Below are positions 34,759 through 43,845 of a DNA stretch of 64,000 nucleotides, in pieces. The notes under the pieces were generated by a model. That model searched no databases, had not been told where the DNA came from, and saw only the letters and a program-made list of their open reading frames with translations. The stretch is from NCBI RefSeq assembly GCF_007785775.2, contig NZ_VNIK02000015.1, positions 24,784-88,783 on the forward strand. Reading direction: 5' to 3'. Both the position numbers and the translations under genes were made by a program. The stretch is from Flagellimonas hadalis. Lineage in GTDB: Bacteria > Bacteroidota > Bacteroidia > Flavobacteriales > Flavobacteriaceae. Positions within the stretch are counted from its first letter, which is position 1. The number at the start of each line of letters is the position of its first letter.

Positions 34759-37700
34759 ATGAGACTAACTAAGTTATTCATTTGTGCATTTTTGAGTTAT
34801 GGAGCTTTGGGCCTGAACGGTTTGCAAGCACAGAGCGGCAATCAGATTTTGGATGGAATCGGTGAGACCGCAATGATTTCCAGGTACATTTTTGATGGTG
34901 ATGCCAAGGATTGGTCGCGAAACAACTTGCATGGGAGAATTCACGGCCCCAATGTTAGGTTTGCCGAGGATGAAAAGTTCGGTAGGGTACTGGTTTTGCC
35001 AGGCGATGGCCAATCTTATGTTTCAATTCCAGATGAATCTTTGGAAGGGGAAGAGTCACTGAGCATCACCGCTTGGGTGAATATGCAATCCACAGCATCA
35101 GGCCAACGGTTGTTTGATTTTGGAAAGGACGACAGAACGCATCTTTTCGTGGCACCATTGGGCACTAAGGAAAAAGAAGGGTTTCAGGCCGTTATCATCA
35201 AAGATGATAAAAAAGCATACGAGGCAAATTCGCCTGCAACAAAAATGGATACTGACCAATGGGTACATATTGCCGTGGTTCTGGACATTCCTTCAAAATC
35301 CATGGTCACATACATCAACGGGGAGCAAGTAGGAAAAGCGGAGAACATGGAGATGGAACTGGGGCAATTGTTCACCCATGAAAACCAACTCTACATTGGA
35401 AAGTCGATAGCATCCGGTGTCACCTACCTCAATGCCAAGATCCATGATTTTAGATTGTACCGGACCCCCCTGAGCGAAAAACAGATTGCCAGGATCCGCT
35501 ACATTGCCCTTCGTGGGGGAGATGGCGTGGCGCAAAGGGAAAAACCAGAGAACGATCTACCGAAATTCGCCCCCAATACCCCTCAACTGTATAATGCATA
35601 TCTAACGGCAGTGTCCGATGTGGAGGTCGAAACAGAAGTGGGCTTTTTGCCAAGATTGCCCCGCTTTGTCCAAGGTAGGTACCGAAATGGGATCGAAGGT
35701 CCAAAAGTAAGGGTGCTTTGGCCGGCCCCAACCGACAATTCCGATGTTTCAAAACCTGGAAGCTACGTGGTCGCAGGTAAGGTTTCCGGTACGGATTTTC
35801 AACCCAAGGCCAGGGTTACTGTTAAAGCAAGCAAGGAATCGGGTACGCCAAGCCTCAAATTGGATGTTTTCGGGTTGGACCAAGTGACACTCAACACCGA
35901 TGCCCATGGTCAACAAACAAAATTCATTGAAAATCGTGACAAGTTTATAAACACCTTGGCGCAGACCAACCCGGATAACTTTCTGTACATGTTCCGAAAT
36001 GCCTTTGGACAACAACAGCCTGAAGGGGCAAAACCCTTGGGGGTCTGGGACAGCCAGGAAACCAAATTGCGGGGACACGCCACGGGCCACTACCTCACAG
36101 CCCTTGCACAGGCGTATGCCAGTACAGGTTATGACAAGGAATTGCAGGCCAATTTTGCTGATAAGATGGACTATATGGTGGAAGTACTCTACCAATTGTC
36201 CCAAATGTCCGGACAGCCCACCAAATCTGGCGGGGAGCATGTCGCCGACCCAACGGCGGTTCCACCGGGTCCAGGCAAGTCCACCTATGATTCCGATATT
36301 AGTGAAAATGGTATCCGTACCGATTACTGGAATTGGGGAAAAGGATTCATCAGTGCCTATCCGCCCGATCAGTTCATCATGTTGGAAAAAGGGGCCACGT
36401 ACGGTACCCAGCCTACCCAGGTTTGGGCGCCTTACTACACCTTACACAAGATTTTGGCCGGTTTGATGGACATTTATGAGGTCAGCGGAAATACGAAAGC
36501 CCTCGAAATTGCCAAGGGAATGGGCGATTGGGTTTATGCCCGTTTGAGCCAAGTGCCCACAGAGACCTTGATCAGCATGTGGAATACCTACATTGCAGGG
36601 GAGTTCGGGGGCATGAACGAGGCCATGGCCCGTTTGGACAGGATCACCGATGAACCACGCTACCTGAAGGTGGCCCAATTGTTCGACAACATCAAAATGT
36701 TCTTTGGTGATGCAGGACATTCCCACGGATTGGCCAAAAATGTGGATTCGTTCCGAGGTTTGCATGCCAATCAGCACATTCCCCAAATTGTGGGGGCACT
36801 GGAAATATACCGTGATTCCGAATCCCCTGAATATTATCAAGTTGCGGATAATTTCTGGTACAAGGCGAAGAACGATTACATGTACAGTATAGGCGGGGTT
36901 GCTGGCGCGAGAAACCCCACCAATGCGGAATGCTTTATCGCCCAACCGGCCTCATTGTACGAAAATGGGTTTTCTGCAGGAGGGCAAAATGAAACTTGTG
37001 CGACATACAATATGCTCAAATTGACCAAAAACCTCTTCCTTTTTGATCAAAGGACAGAGTTGATGGACTATTACGAGCGTGGACTGTACAACCACATCCT
37101 TGCCTCCGTGGCCGAGGACAGCCCCGCAAACACCTACCACGTGCCATTGAGACCGGGTTCAGTGAAAAGATTTGGGAATGCCGATATGACGGGGTTTACC
37201 TGTTGTAACGGTACCGCTCTGGAGAGCAGCACCAAACTCCAAAATTCCATTTATTTCAAAAGTTTGGAAGAAGATGCCCTGTATGTGAACCTCTATGTGC
37301 CCTCCACCTTGAACTGGGAAGAGAAAAATATTACGGTTCAACAGAAAACAGCTTTCCCGAAAGCGGACCAAACCCAATTGATCATCAAAGGCAAAGGAAA
37401 ATTTGACCTGAACCTGAGAGTGCCACAGTGGGCAACCAAAGGTTTTCTTGTAAAAGTGAATGGAAAAGAAGAAAAGGTGGAGGCCCAACCGGGTACTTAC
37501 CTGACCTTGAGCCGCAAATGGAAAGATGGCGACACAGTCGATATCCAAATGCCGTTCCAGTTCCATTTGGACCCTGTGATGGACCAACAGAACATTGCCA
37601 GTCTATTTTATGGCCCCATCCTATTGGTGGCCCAAGAACCTGAAGCCAGGAACGATTGGCGTAAAGTGACCTTGGATGCCAACGATATTGGCAAGACCAT

Positions 37701-37809
37701 TGAAGGCGACCCTAAAACATTGGAGTTTACCATTGATGGAGTGGTCTTCAAACCGTTCTATGAAACCTATGGGCGTCATTCGGTCTATTTGGATGTTACA
37801 CTGAAATAA
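34759..37809 (+). CDS. Beta-L-arabinofuranosidase, GH127/GH146 type (DUF1680), with LamG domain
   Basis: A 1016-aa secreted protein: signal peptide (RLTKLFICAFLSYGALG, cleavage near LQAQ), a LamG-like sandwich (about residues 35-245), a linker region, and an alpha/alpha-barrel with the Zn-thiolate residues Glu745 and Cys747 (QNETCATYNML) and Cys815-Cys816 (TCCNGT). The ETC...CC pattern is shared by GH127 and GH146 retaining beta-L-arabinofuranosidases; the NMLKLT and CCNGT context looks closer to GH146. ATG 34759 is chosen over 34714, which overlaps the peptidase. It is second in the operon begun by the prolyl peptidase. Confidence 0.85.
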   Translation: MRLTKLFICAFLSYGALGLNGLQAQSGNQILDGIGETAMISRYIFDGDAKDWSRNNLHGRIHGPNVRFAEDEKFGRVLVLPGDGQSYVSIPDESLEGEESLSITAWVNMQSTASGQRLFDFGKDDRTHLFVAPLGTKEKEGFQAVIIKDDKKAYEANSPATKMDTDQWVHIAVVLDIPSKSMVTYINGEQVGKAENMEMELGQLFTHENQLYIGKSIASGVTYLNAKIHDFRLYRTPLSEKQIARIRYIALRGGDGVAQREKPENDLPKFAPNTPQLYNAYLTAVSDVEVETEVGFLPRLPRFVQGRYRNGIEGPKVRVLWPAPTDNSDVSKPGSYVVAGKVSGTDFQPKARVTVKASKESGTPSLKLDVFGLDQVTLNTDAHGQQTKFIENRDKFINTLAQTNPDNFLYMFRNAFGQQQPEGAKPLGVWDSQETKLRGHATGHYLTALAQAYASTGYDKELQANFADKMDYMVEVLYQLSQMSGQPTKSGGEHVADPTAVPPGPGKSTYDSDISENGIRTDYWNWGKGFISAYPPDQFIMLEKGATYGTQPTQVWAPYYTLHKILAGLMDIYEVSGNTKALEIAKGMGDWVYARLSQVPTETLISMWNTYIAGEFGGMNEAMARLDRITDEPRYLKVAQLFDNIKMFFGDAGHSHGLAKNVDSFRGLHANQHIPQIVGALEIYRDSESPEYYQVADNFWYKAKNDYMYSIGGVAGARNPTNAECFIAQPASLYENGFSAGGQNETCATYNMLKLTKNLFLFDQRTELMDYYERGLYNHILASVAEDSPANTYHVPLRPGSVKRFGNADMTGFTCCNGTALESSTKLQNSIYFKSLEEDALYVNLYVPSTLNWEEKNITVQQKTAFPKADQTQLIIKGKGKFDLNLRVPQWATKGFLVKVNGKEEKVEAQPGTYLTLSRKWKDGDTVDIQMPFQFHLDPVMDQQNIASLFYGPILLVAQEPEARNDWRKVTLDANDIGKTIEGDPKTLEFTIDGVVFKPFYETYGRHSVYLDVTLK

Positions 37810-37835
37810 ACGGGCTAAAAACAAAAGAAATAGTT

Positions 37836-40541
37836 ATGAAAATGAAGTACAACAAATATGGGTTGGCCTTGGTATGCTTTTTTATGATCATATCAGGTAT
37901 GAAAGCACAACGCACTTATTGGAGCAAGGTAGAAAATAGGGAATCGACCTTGGGGGTTGCCAATGTCTATCAGAAATTCAGCACCCCAGATTTTCAGTTG
38001 AAATTGGTCAAGGCTTCGCAGACCGTTGCCGCCCTCAGGCCCAATAGCGAACCTTATTTTGATTTTACCCCCGGGGAGCGCCTCGAGATTAGGGACAAGG
38101 ACAGTCTTTATCATTTGGGAGACATCAACCTTCGGATTAAGGATGCCAGTGGAACATGGAAATCGTATTCCACGGCTACCCATCGTGCAGAGGTAAGTCC
38201 TTTGGAAGTAACGGGCACTATTCTTGCCGCTGCCGATTTGGCCAATACCTTGCCCAATGACATCCCTGTTTCGGTAAAAAGGTATTATGAATTGGACCAT
38301 GATCAGTTGGTCATGCGCTTTGAGATTACCAACAAGCAAAATGCTCCTGTGGAAATCGGGGCATTGGGTATCCCGATGATCTTCAACAATATTCTTGAAG
38401 GCAAGTCATTGACGGAGACCCATGCGCAAAACGTATTTTTTGATCCCTACATTGGAAAGGATGCCGGCTATCTGGAAGTGAAAAGACTGAGCGGAAGAGG
38501 CCCGGCACTTTTGGTACTGCCCAAGGAGAACATGGGATTTGAGGCGTACAGACCCTTATTGGACGACCCAACGCCCAAGAGTATCGTTTTTGAAGGTTTT
38601 CACGAGTGGATGGTCCATAGCAAAGCTTATGCAGATAAAGAATGGAAAGGTGTGGAGCAGTGGAACGAGCCTACTTCGCTCACACTCCGACCAAAGGAAA
38701 CTAAAAGCTTTTCTTTGAAATTTGTCCTTTCTGAAGGGATCAAAAATATTCAGGAGACCTTGGTCAAGGAAGAGCATCCAGTTGCAGTCGGGGTTCCCGG
38801 TTATGTGTTGCCAAAGGGCGACAGGGCAAAACTGTTTTTAAAGTATTCCAAGGAGATCGAATCAATTCACATTGAGCCCAAGGGAGCTATAGAGTTTACA
38901 GAGGTGGGGACTACCGCATCAAACTATAAAGAATATCAAATAGAAGGAAAACAATGGGGCAGGGCCAGGGCCATTATTACATATTCGGATGGAATGGAAC
39001 AGAGCATCAATTACAAAGTAATCGATGCAAGGAAAGACGTTGTTGGTAATTTAGGGGAATTCTTGTTCAACGAACAATGGTACGATGACAAGAGTGACCC
39101 ATTTAATAGGACATACTCGGTCATATCATATGATTATGGGAACAAGAGACAAGTGACCCAAGATGGTCGTGTCTGGATCGCCGGCCTTAGTGACGAAGGG
39201 GGAGCGGGTAGCTGGCTTACTGCAATAATGAAGCAACATCTTCAGCCTAAAAAATCCGAGATAGAAAAGTTTGAAATGTTTATTGACAGTACCCTTTGGG
39301 GAGGATTGCAATACAGTTCCGGAGATGAAAAGTATGGGGTAAAGAAGAGTTTGTTTTATTACGAGCCCGATAAAATGCCAAAAGGCACATATAGCGATAC
39401 TTTAAATTATAAGACATGGGCAGCTTGGGACAACAAGCATGCCAACGATACGGGAAGGTCTTTCAATTACCCGCATGTGGCCGCTGCATATTGGGTCATG
39501 TACAGATTGGCAAGGTATCACGAAGGTCTGGTTGAAAACCATGATTGGAAGTGGTATTTGGAACGCGCTTATCATACTACCATGGCCATGGTGGATTTAG
39601 CACCTTACTATGCGCAATTTGGTAACATGGAAGGTTCTGTGTTTCTGGAAATTTTAAAAGATTTAAAACGAGAGGAACTGGCAGAAATGGCAGAATCCTT
39701 GGAAAACACCATGAAACAGCGAGCCGATCACTGGAAAGCACTGGACTATCCTTTTGGCAGTGAAATGCCATGGGATTCAACAGGTCAAGAGGAAGTCTAT
39801 ACCTGGTGTTCTTACTTTGGTTTTGACCACAAGGCACAGGTTACCCTAAATGCCATTTTGGCCTATATGCCCACCATGCCGCACTGGGGCTATAATGGTA
39901 ATGCCCGTAGGTATTGGGATTTCCTATATGGAGGAAAAGCGGGGGAGACCTCGCGCATTGAACGGCAAATCCATCATTACGGTAGTGGAATGAATGCTAT
40001 TCCGGTGTTGGAGGCATATCGAAAAAGTCCTGATTTTCATTTGCTTAAAGTTGGATATGGCGGCGCTTTGGGGGCAATTTCAAATATTACCCAAGATGGT
40101 TTTATGCCGGCTGCATTTCATTCATATCCATCTACATTGCGTATAGATGATCTATCGGGAGACAATGGTCCAGGATTTTATGGTTACGCTATGAACGAGG
40201 CCACATACCTCACCAATAATGAGGATTTGGGGTGGTTGGCCTTTGGAGGAAATCTATCCCAAAAAGGGGATGAGGTGGAAGTGGAGTTGACCACGGCCGC
40301 AAAATCAAAAATATTCATAGCGCCTAAAAAGTTATGGTTGACCCTGGATGCAGGCTCGTTTGAAAAAGTGACCTACAATGACAAGACCGGTGAAGTGACC
40401 TTGACCTTGAATGGCAAGACAGAGCATACTCCTTACGCTTATTTACGTGTGGACGGAAGCGAAGCTGAACTTCCTTTCAAAAAAGTGAGGGGGGCATACC
40501 GGATTGAGTTGAGCAAGAAAGAAACTATAATCAAACTATAA
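37836..40541 (+). CDS. Secreted DUF5695-like protein, putative carbohydrate-active enzyme
   Basis: A 901-aa protein with a signal peptide (cleavage near GMKAQ, residue 25). The first ~400 residues look all-beta (YFDFTPGERLEIRDKD, YYELDHDQLVMRFEITNKQ) and the middle and C-terminal parts helical and rich in Trp, Tyr and His (YWVMYRLARYHEGLVENHDWKW, MPHWGYNGNARRYW), a sandwich plus alpha/alpha-toroid layout common in glycosidases and lyases. I take it as DUF5695-like from memory of the family; no catalytic residue can be named. It lies 26 bp after the GH127/GH146-type gene and 26 bp before GH43, so it probably acts on the same glycan. Confidence 0.6.
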   Translation: MKMKYNKYGLALVCFFMIISGMKAQRTYWSKVENRESTLGVANVYQKFSTPDFQLKLVKASQTVAALRPNSEPYFDFTPGERLEIRDKDSLYHLGDINLRIKDASGTWKSYSTATHRAEVSPLEVTGTILAAADLANTLPNDIPVSVKRYYELDHDQLVMRFEITNKQNAPVEIGALGIPMIFNNILEGKSLTETHAQNVFFDPYIGKDAGYLEVKRLSGRGPALLVLPKENMGFEAYRPLLDDPTPKSIVFEGFHEWMVHSKAYADKEWKGVEQWNEPTSLTLRPKETKSFSLKFVLSEGIKNIQETLVKEEHPVAVGVPGYVLPKGDRAKLFLKYSKEIESIHIEPKGAIEFTEVGTTASNYKEYQIEGKQWGRARAIITYSDGMEQSINYKVIDARKDVVGNLGEFLFNEQWYDDKSDPFNRTYSVISYDYGNKRQVTQDGRVWIAGLSDEGGAGSWLTAIMKQHLQPKKSEIEKFEMFIDSTLWGGLQYSSGDEKYGVKKSLFYYEPDKMPKGTYSDTLNYKTWAAWDNKHANDTGRSFNYPHVAAAYWVMYRLARYHEGLVENHDWKWYLERAYHTTMAMVDLAPYYAQFGNMEGSVFLEILKDLKREELAEMAESLENTMKQRADHWKALDYPFGSEMPWDSTGQEEVYTWCSYFGFDHKAQVTLNAILAYMPTMPHWGYNGNARRYWDFLYGGKAGETSRIERQIHHYGSGMNAIPVLEAYRKSPDFHLLKVGYGGALGAISNITQDGFMPAAFHSYPSTLRIDDLSGDNGPGFYGYAMNEATYLTNNEDLGWLAFGGNLSQKGDEVEVELTTAAKSKIFIAPKKLWLTLDAGSFEKVTYNDKTGEVTLTLNGKTEHTPYAYLRVDGSEAELPFKKVRGAYRIELSKKETIIKL

Positions 40542-40567
40542 ATAGAGGGATTAAGCCGGGGAATTGA

Positions 40568-42715
40568 ATGAAGAATAGGGTGCTGAACATATTGTTGTTG
40601 ATTTTGGCATGGGGAAATGCCTTTGGACAGCAAAAGATGGGACAGCTTCCCATGGAGAGGATAAACCCCATTCTTCCTGGATATTTTGCCGATCCCACCA
40701 TCAAGAAATTTGGGGATACCTATTACATCTATGCCACTACAGATAATGAAATGTTGGCATCCGGGGTTCCTACCGTTTGGTATAGCAAGGATTTCAGGCA
40801 TTGGTACAATTGCACCATGGAAGTTCCCTCCTTGGAATCCGTCAACCTTAGGAATTTTTGGGCGCCGGATATTATCGAAGGCGATGATGGCAAATATTAC
40901 CTGTATTTTGGCAATTGCCAGGCCGGGTGCAATATCTATGGATATGTGTCCGATACCCCTGTGGGACCTTGGGAAAAATTGAACAAGGAAGATACTCCGG
41001 TAATCGCACACAACTATCCCAGAAAAGGTTTCCCGTCTCTTGATGCCCAATTCTTTAAGGATGACGATGGTAAAATTTATGCCTATTGGGGCACTTGGGT
41101 GCATTACAATGGTGGATATGCCGTAGGCGAATTGGACACGAGTATGGCCAAGGTCAAAAATGCGAAGAACATTCCTTTGGGAGAGACCCCAGAACCTTTT
41201 GAGGCGGCCTATATGATGAAAAAAGGCGACAAATACATTTTGATGTACTCCGGTGGCTCCTGCCATGATGAAACCTACAATGTGAGGTATTCCTATTCCG
41301 ATACACCCTATGGGCCATTTGTTCCAGGGGAGAACAACCCCATCTTGTCCACCAATGAAGAAGGAACGGTGCATGGTCCGGGACACCATTCGGTGCTGGA
41401 AGAAAATGGGAGGTATTACATCGTCTATCACAAACACGATTATCCCATGACAAGGGGTGGCCTATCCCGACAAGTTGCTGTGGATGAAATGGTCTTTGAA
41501 AACGATTCCACCATACGGAAAGTGGTTCCGGGAAGCAAGGACCTTCAATATTTGGTAAAATCCAATGCTCCGAAGAACTTGGCGTTTGGAGCCACGTCCA
41601 CGGCCTCTTCCTTTTACCATTTGCAATCCCTTCAGTACGACTATGCCTACAAGCCTTCTTTTGCCACGGACGACCACAATGCGACCATGTGGAAGGCTGG
41701 GGACAATTCATTTCCACAGCATTTGACCCTTGATTTGGGAAAAACGACCCGTATAAAAAGGGTGATGACGCAATTTGAGTTTGCCGGGTACTATTACCAA
41801 TACAAACTGGAATATTCCGCGGATGGACAAAACTGGGACCTTTTTGCAGACCGTTCCGGCAACAAAACACCGGGAAGTCCCATGGTCGATGACAAGGAGG
41901 TCAGGGCCCGTTATTTGAAACTAACGGTCTTGGATGTTGAAAAAACCGGGCTTTACGCAGCAGTTTGGAACATCAAGGTATTTGGTTCACTGTTTGAAAT
42001 TCCTTTGTCATTGCAAAGCAAACCATCAAAAGAAGGACCAGCCGCAAAAAGTTCAAATGGTAAATTGGTGGCCATTGATGCCGAGGATGCTTCCTTGGGC
42101 CAAGACTTTGTAAGTTTGCCCAACAAAGGGAACATTGGAGGAAATTTTGAAAAAGAAGGACAGGTCAGTGTAACTGATGATGGGGAAGGAGTAAAGGCAT
42201 TTCATTTTACCAAGGGAGCACTAGTTTTGGATCAAGCTGTTCCAAAGAGTTTGGAGTGGAACGGGTCCTTCACTGTGGCCACTTGGGTAAAAAACCCGCA
42301 AATAGCCAAAGAAGGGGAATGTTTGTTCTCATGGTGCGATAGGTTCAGGTTCAATCTGGCCAATTCCTATAATGCTTTGCATTTCAATAGCGGTCATTAT
42401 GGCGCAGCTGCACATTTGGATGGCCATTTTGATATGAAGTACAACAATCTTCCCTTGCCCAATGAATGGCACCATATCGTACTGACTTTTGATGGGGTGG
42501 TCGAGAAAATATATGTGGATGGCAAATTGGATAATTCCCAGGTCATGACCTTGGCCTCACAGATAGCCAATGCCAAAATACGCATAGGGGCATCGGATGT
42601 GGGCGAGAATTTTTCTGGCCATATGGCCTCTTTGCGGCTATATGACCATACCTTGACTGAAAAGAAAATCCAAGAATTGATGCAGCAAACAGAACCAAAA
42701 AGAGCTAAAAATTGA
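40568..42715 (+). CDS. GH43 family glycosidase with F5/8 type C and LamG domains
   Basis: A 715-aa secreted enzyme. Signal peptide (cleavage near NAFGQ), then a five-bladed GH43 propeller with probable catalytic residues Asp42 (FADPTI), Asp159 (PSLDAQFF) and Glu212 (PFEAAYM). Residues ~335-475 form a discoidin/CBM32-like domain (NLAFGATSTASS, YLKLTVLDVEKTGLYAAVW) and ~500-700 a LamG domain. GH43 members mostly release alpha-L-arabinofuranose or xylose; the subfamily is not determined here. It is the last gene of the peptidase/GH127 operon and converges with the Nudix regulator across 20 bp. Confidence 0.88.
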   Translation: MKNRVLNILLLILAWGNAFGQQKMGQLPMERINPILPGYFADPTIKKFGDTYYIYATTDNEMLASGVPTVWYSKDFRHWYNCTMEVPSLESVNLRNFWAPDIIEGDDGKYYLYFGNCQAGCNIYGYVSDTPVGPWEKLNKEDTPVIAHNYPRKGFPSLDAQFFKDDDGKIYAYWGTWVHYNGGYAVGELDTSMAKVKNAKNIPLGETPEPFEAAYMMKKGDKYILMYSGGSCHDETYNVRYSYSDTPYGPFVPGENNPILSTNEEGTVHGPGHHSVLEENGRYYIVYHKHDYPMTRGGLSRQVAVDEMVFENDSTIRKVVPGSKDLQYLVKSNAPKNLAFGATSTASSFYHLQSLQYDYAYKPSFATDDHNATMWKAGDNSFPQHLTLDLGKTTRIKRVMTQFEFAGYYYQYKLEYSADGQNWDLFADRSGNKTPGSPMVDDKEVRARYLKLTVLDVEKTGLYAAVWNIKVFGSLFEIPLSLQSKPSKEGPAAKSSNGKLVAIDAEDASLGQDFVSLPNKGNIGGNFEKEGQVSVTDDGEGVKAFHFTKGALVLDQAVPKSLEWNGSFTVATWVKNPQIAKEGECLFSWCDRFRFNLANSYNALHFNSGHYGAAAHLDGHFDMKYNNLPLPNEWHHIVLTFDGVVEKIYVDGKLDNSQVMTLASQIANAKIRIGASDVGENFSGHMASLRLYDHTLTEKKIQELMQQTEPKRAKN

Positions 42716-42735
42716 TTACGCTTTCGAGCGAACCA

Positions 42736-43473
42736 TCAGAGCTTAAAACTGAATCCATCCTCCTCGACCTTTTTTCTGTATTTTTCCTTATCAAAAACAA
42801 AAAGATAGGCTCCTTTTCGGGAAACGGTCATGTCCTTCTCGTTCAATTTTACCAAGACATCCAAAGAATTGACCTTATTGATAAAGTTGCGCTTGTCCAG
42901 TTTTTTGTTCAAAATGGATTCATAAAGGTTTTGGAGTTGGCGCATGGTGAATTTTTCAGGGAGTAGTTCAAAACCGATGGGCATGGTCATGGCCCTACGT
43001 CGCAAACGGGCTATGGCCTTTTGGATCATTTCATCGTGGTCAAAGATCAGGCTGGGGGCCTCGTTGAGGTCGAACCAGCGGGCCGACTCGATCTGGATGC
43101 CATCGAACTGGTGCGAATCCACATCGATCAGTGCAAAATAGGATACGGAAATAGTACGTTGGCCTGGGTCACGGTCCAGCTTGCTGTAGGTGTACAATTG
43201 CTCCATGTAGATATCGCTCAGGCCGGTCAAGGTGTTCAACACCCGTGTGGCAGCTTGGTCCAGGTTCTCATTTTTCTTCAAGAATCCGCCAATCAGGGAC
43301 CATTTTCCCTTTTCGGGCTCAAAATTCCGTTTGATGAGCAATATTTTCAGGTTGGTCTTGTCAAAACCGAAAATAATACAGTCCACGGCCAATAGGGCCT
43401 GATCCTCTTTTTGGTAAAAATTGAGCTGCCTGTTGATGTCGGTGGACAAATCTGCTTCTTTGGGTATTTCCAT
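42736..43473 (-). CDS. Nudix-fold transcriptional regulator (AraR/NrtR type)
   Basis: A 245-aa regulator with an N-terminal Nudix-like domain (LLAVDCIIFGFDKTNLKILL) whose Nudix box is degenerate (GGFLKKNENLDQAATRVLN lacks the catalytic REUxEE), and a C-terminal winged helix (FTMRQLQNLYESILNKKLD). This architecture matches the L-arabinose-responsive repressor AraR of Bacteroidota. It is divergent from GH51-GH127-araBDA across 372 bp holding one Ara box. I infer that it binds the four palindromes of this region and lets go when L-arabinose is present. Confidence 0.85.
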   Translation of the reverse strand: MEIPKEADLSTDINRQLNFYQKEDQALLAVDCIIFGFDKTNLKILLIKRNFEPEKGKWSLIGGFLKKNENLDQAATRVLNTLTGLSDIYMEQLYTYSKLDRDPGQRTISVSYFALIDVDSHQFDGIQIESARWFDLNEAPSLIFDHDEMIQKAIARLRRRAMTMPIGFELLPEKFTMRQLQNLYESILNKKLDKRNFINKVNSLDVLVKLNEKDMTVSRKGAYLFVFDKEKYRKKVEEDGFSFKL

Positions 43474-43845
43474 GGGGCTAAAGTCCTAAAACTAAATTTT
43501 TTAAACAAATATCTTTTGATGAAAAACTCCAAAAAGGTACATGAAATCCGATATAGATGGTTGAGCGATCAGGTTTTGTAAAACAGATAATTTTTTTTGT
43601 GCTAAAAATGAGATGTTTATATTATTTTAATGATGGTGTATAATCGACACATAAAATTTAAAATAAAATTTGTTTTAACCATCAAACTTTTGTTTATTTA
43701 TAAATGTAAAAACAACACTTGAATATTGGGGTCATTTGCATATTGGGTTGACCTATTTGGGTGAATTTAAGTTTAGTAATTATAGTTCAAGGCCATGGCC
43801 GATAAGTGGCCTTTTGACTTTTGCAACCATTGAAAAATCGTTTAT
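43474..43845. promoter_or_regulatory. Divergent regulatory region between AraR-type gene and arabinose operon
   Basis: A very AT-rich 372-bp gap without a gene. The one clear element is the palindrome at 43702-43720. AACTTTTG at 43685-43692 is a one-mismatch TAnnTTTG just before it, leaving an arabinose-operon leader of about 150 nt. No AraC-type tandem site is present, so the sugar catabolic operon should not respond to the Hyp regulator. Confidence 0.55.
43702..43720 (+). promoter_or_regulatory. Palindromic operator candidate (Ara box 4)
   Basis: AAATGT-N7-ACACTT between the Nudix regulator and the arabinose operon, the classical place for AraR to control both. The spacer AAAAACA is identical to that of Ara box 2 at SusC1. 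Confidence 0.65.
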
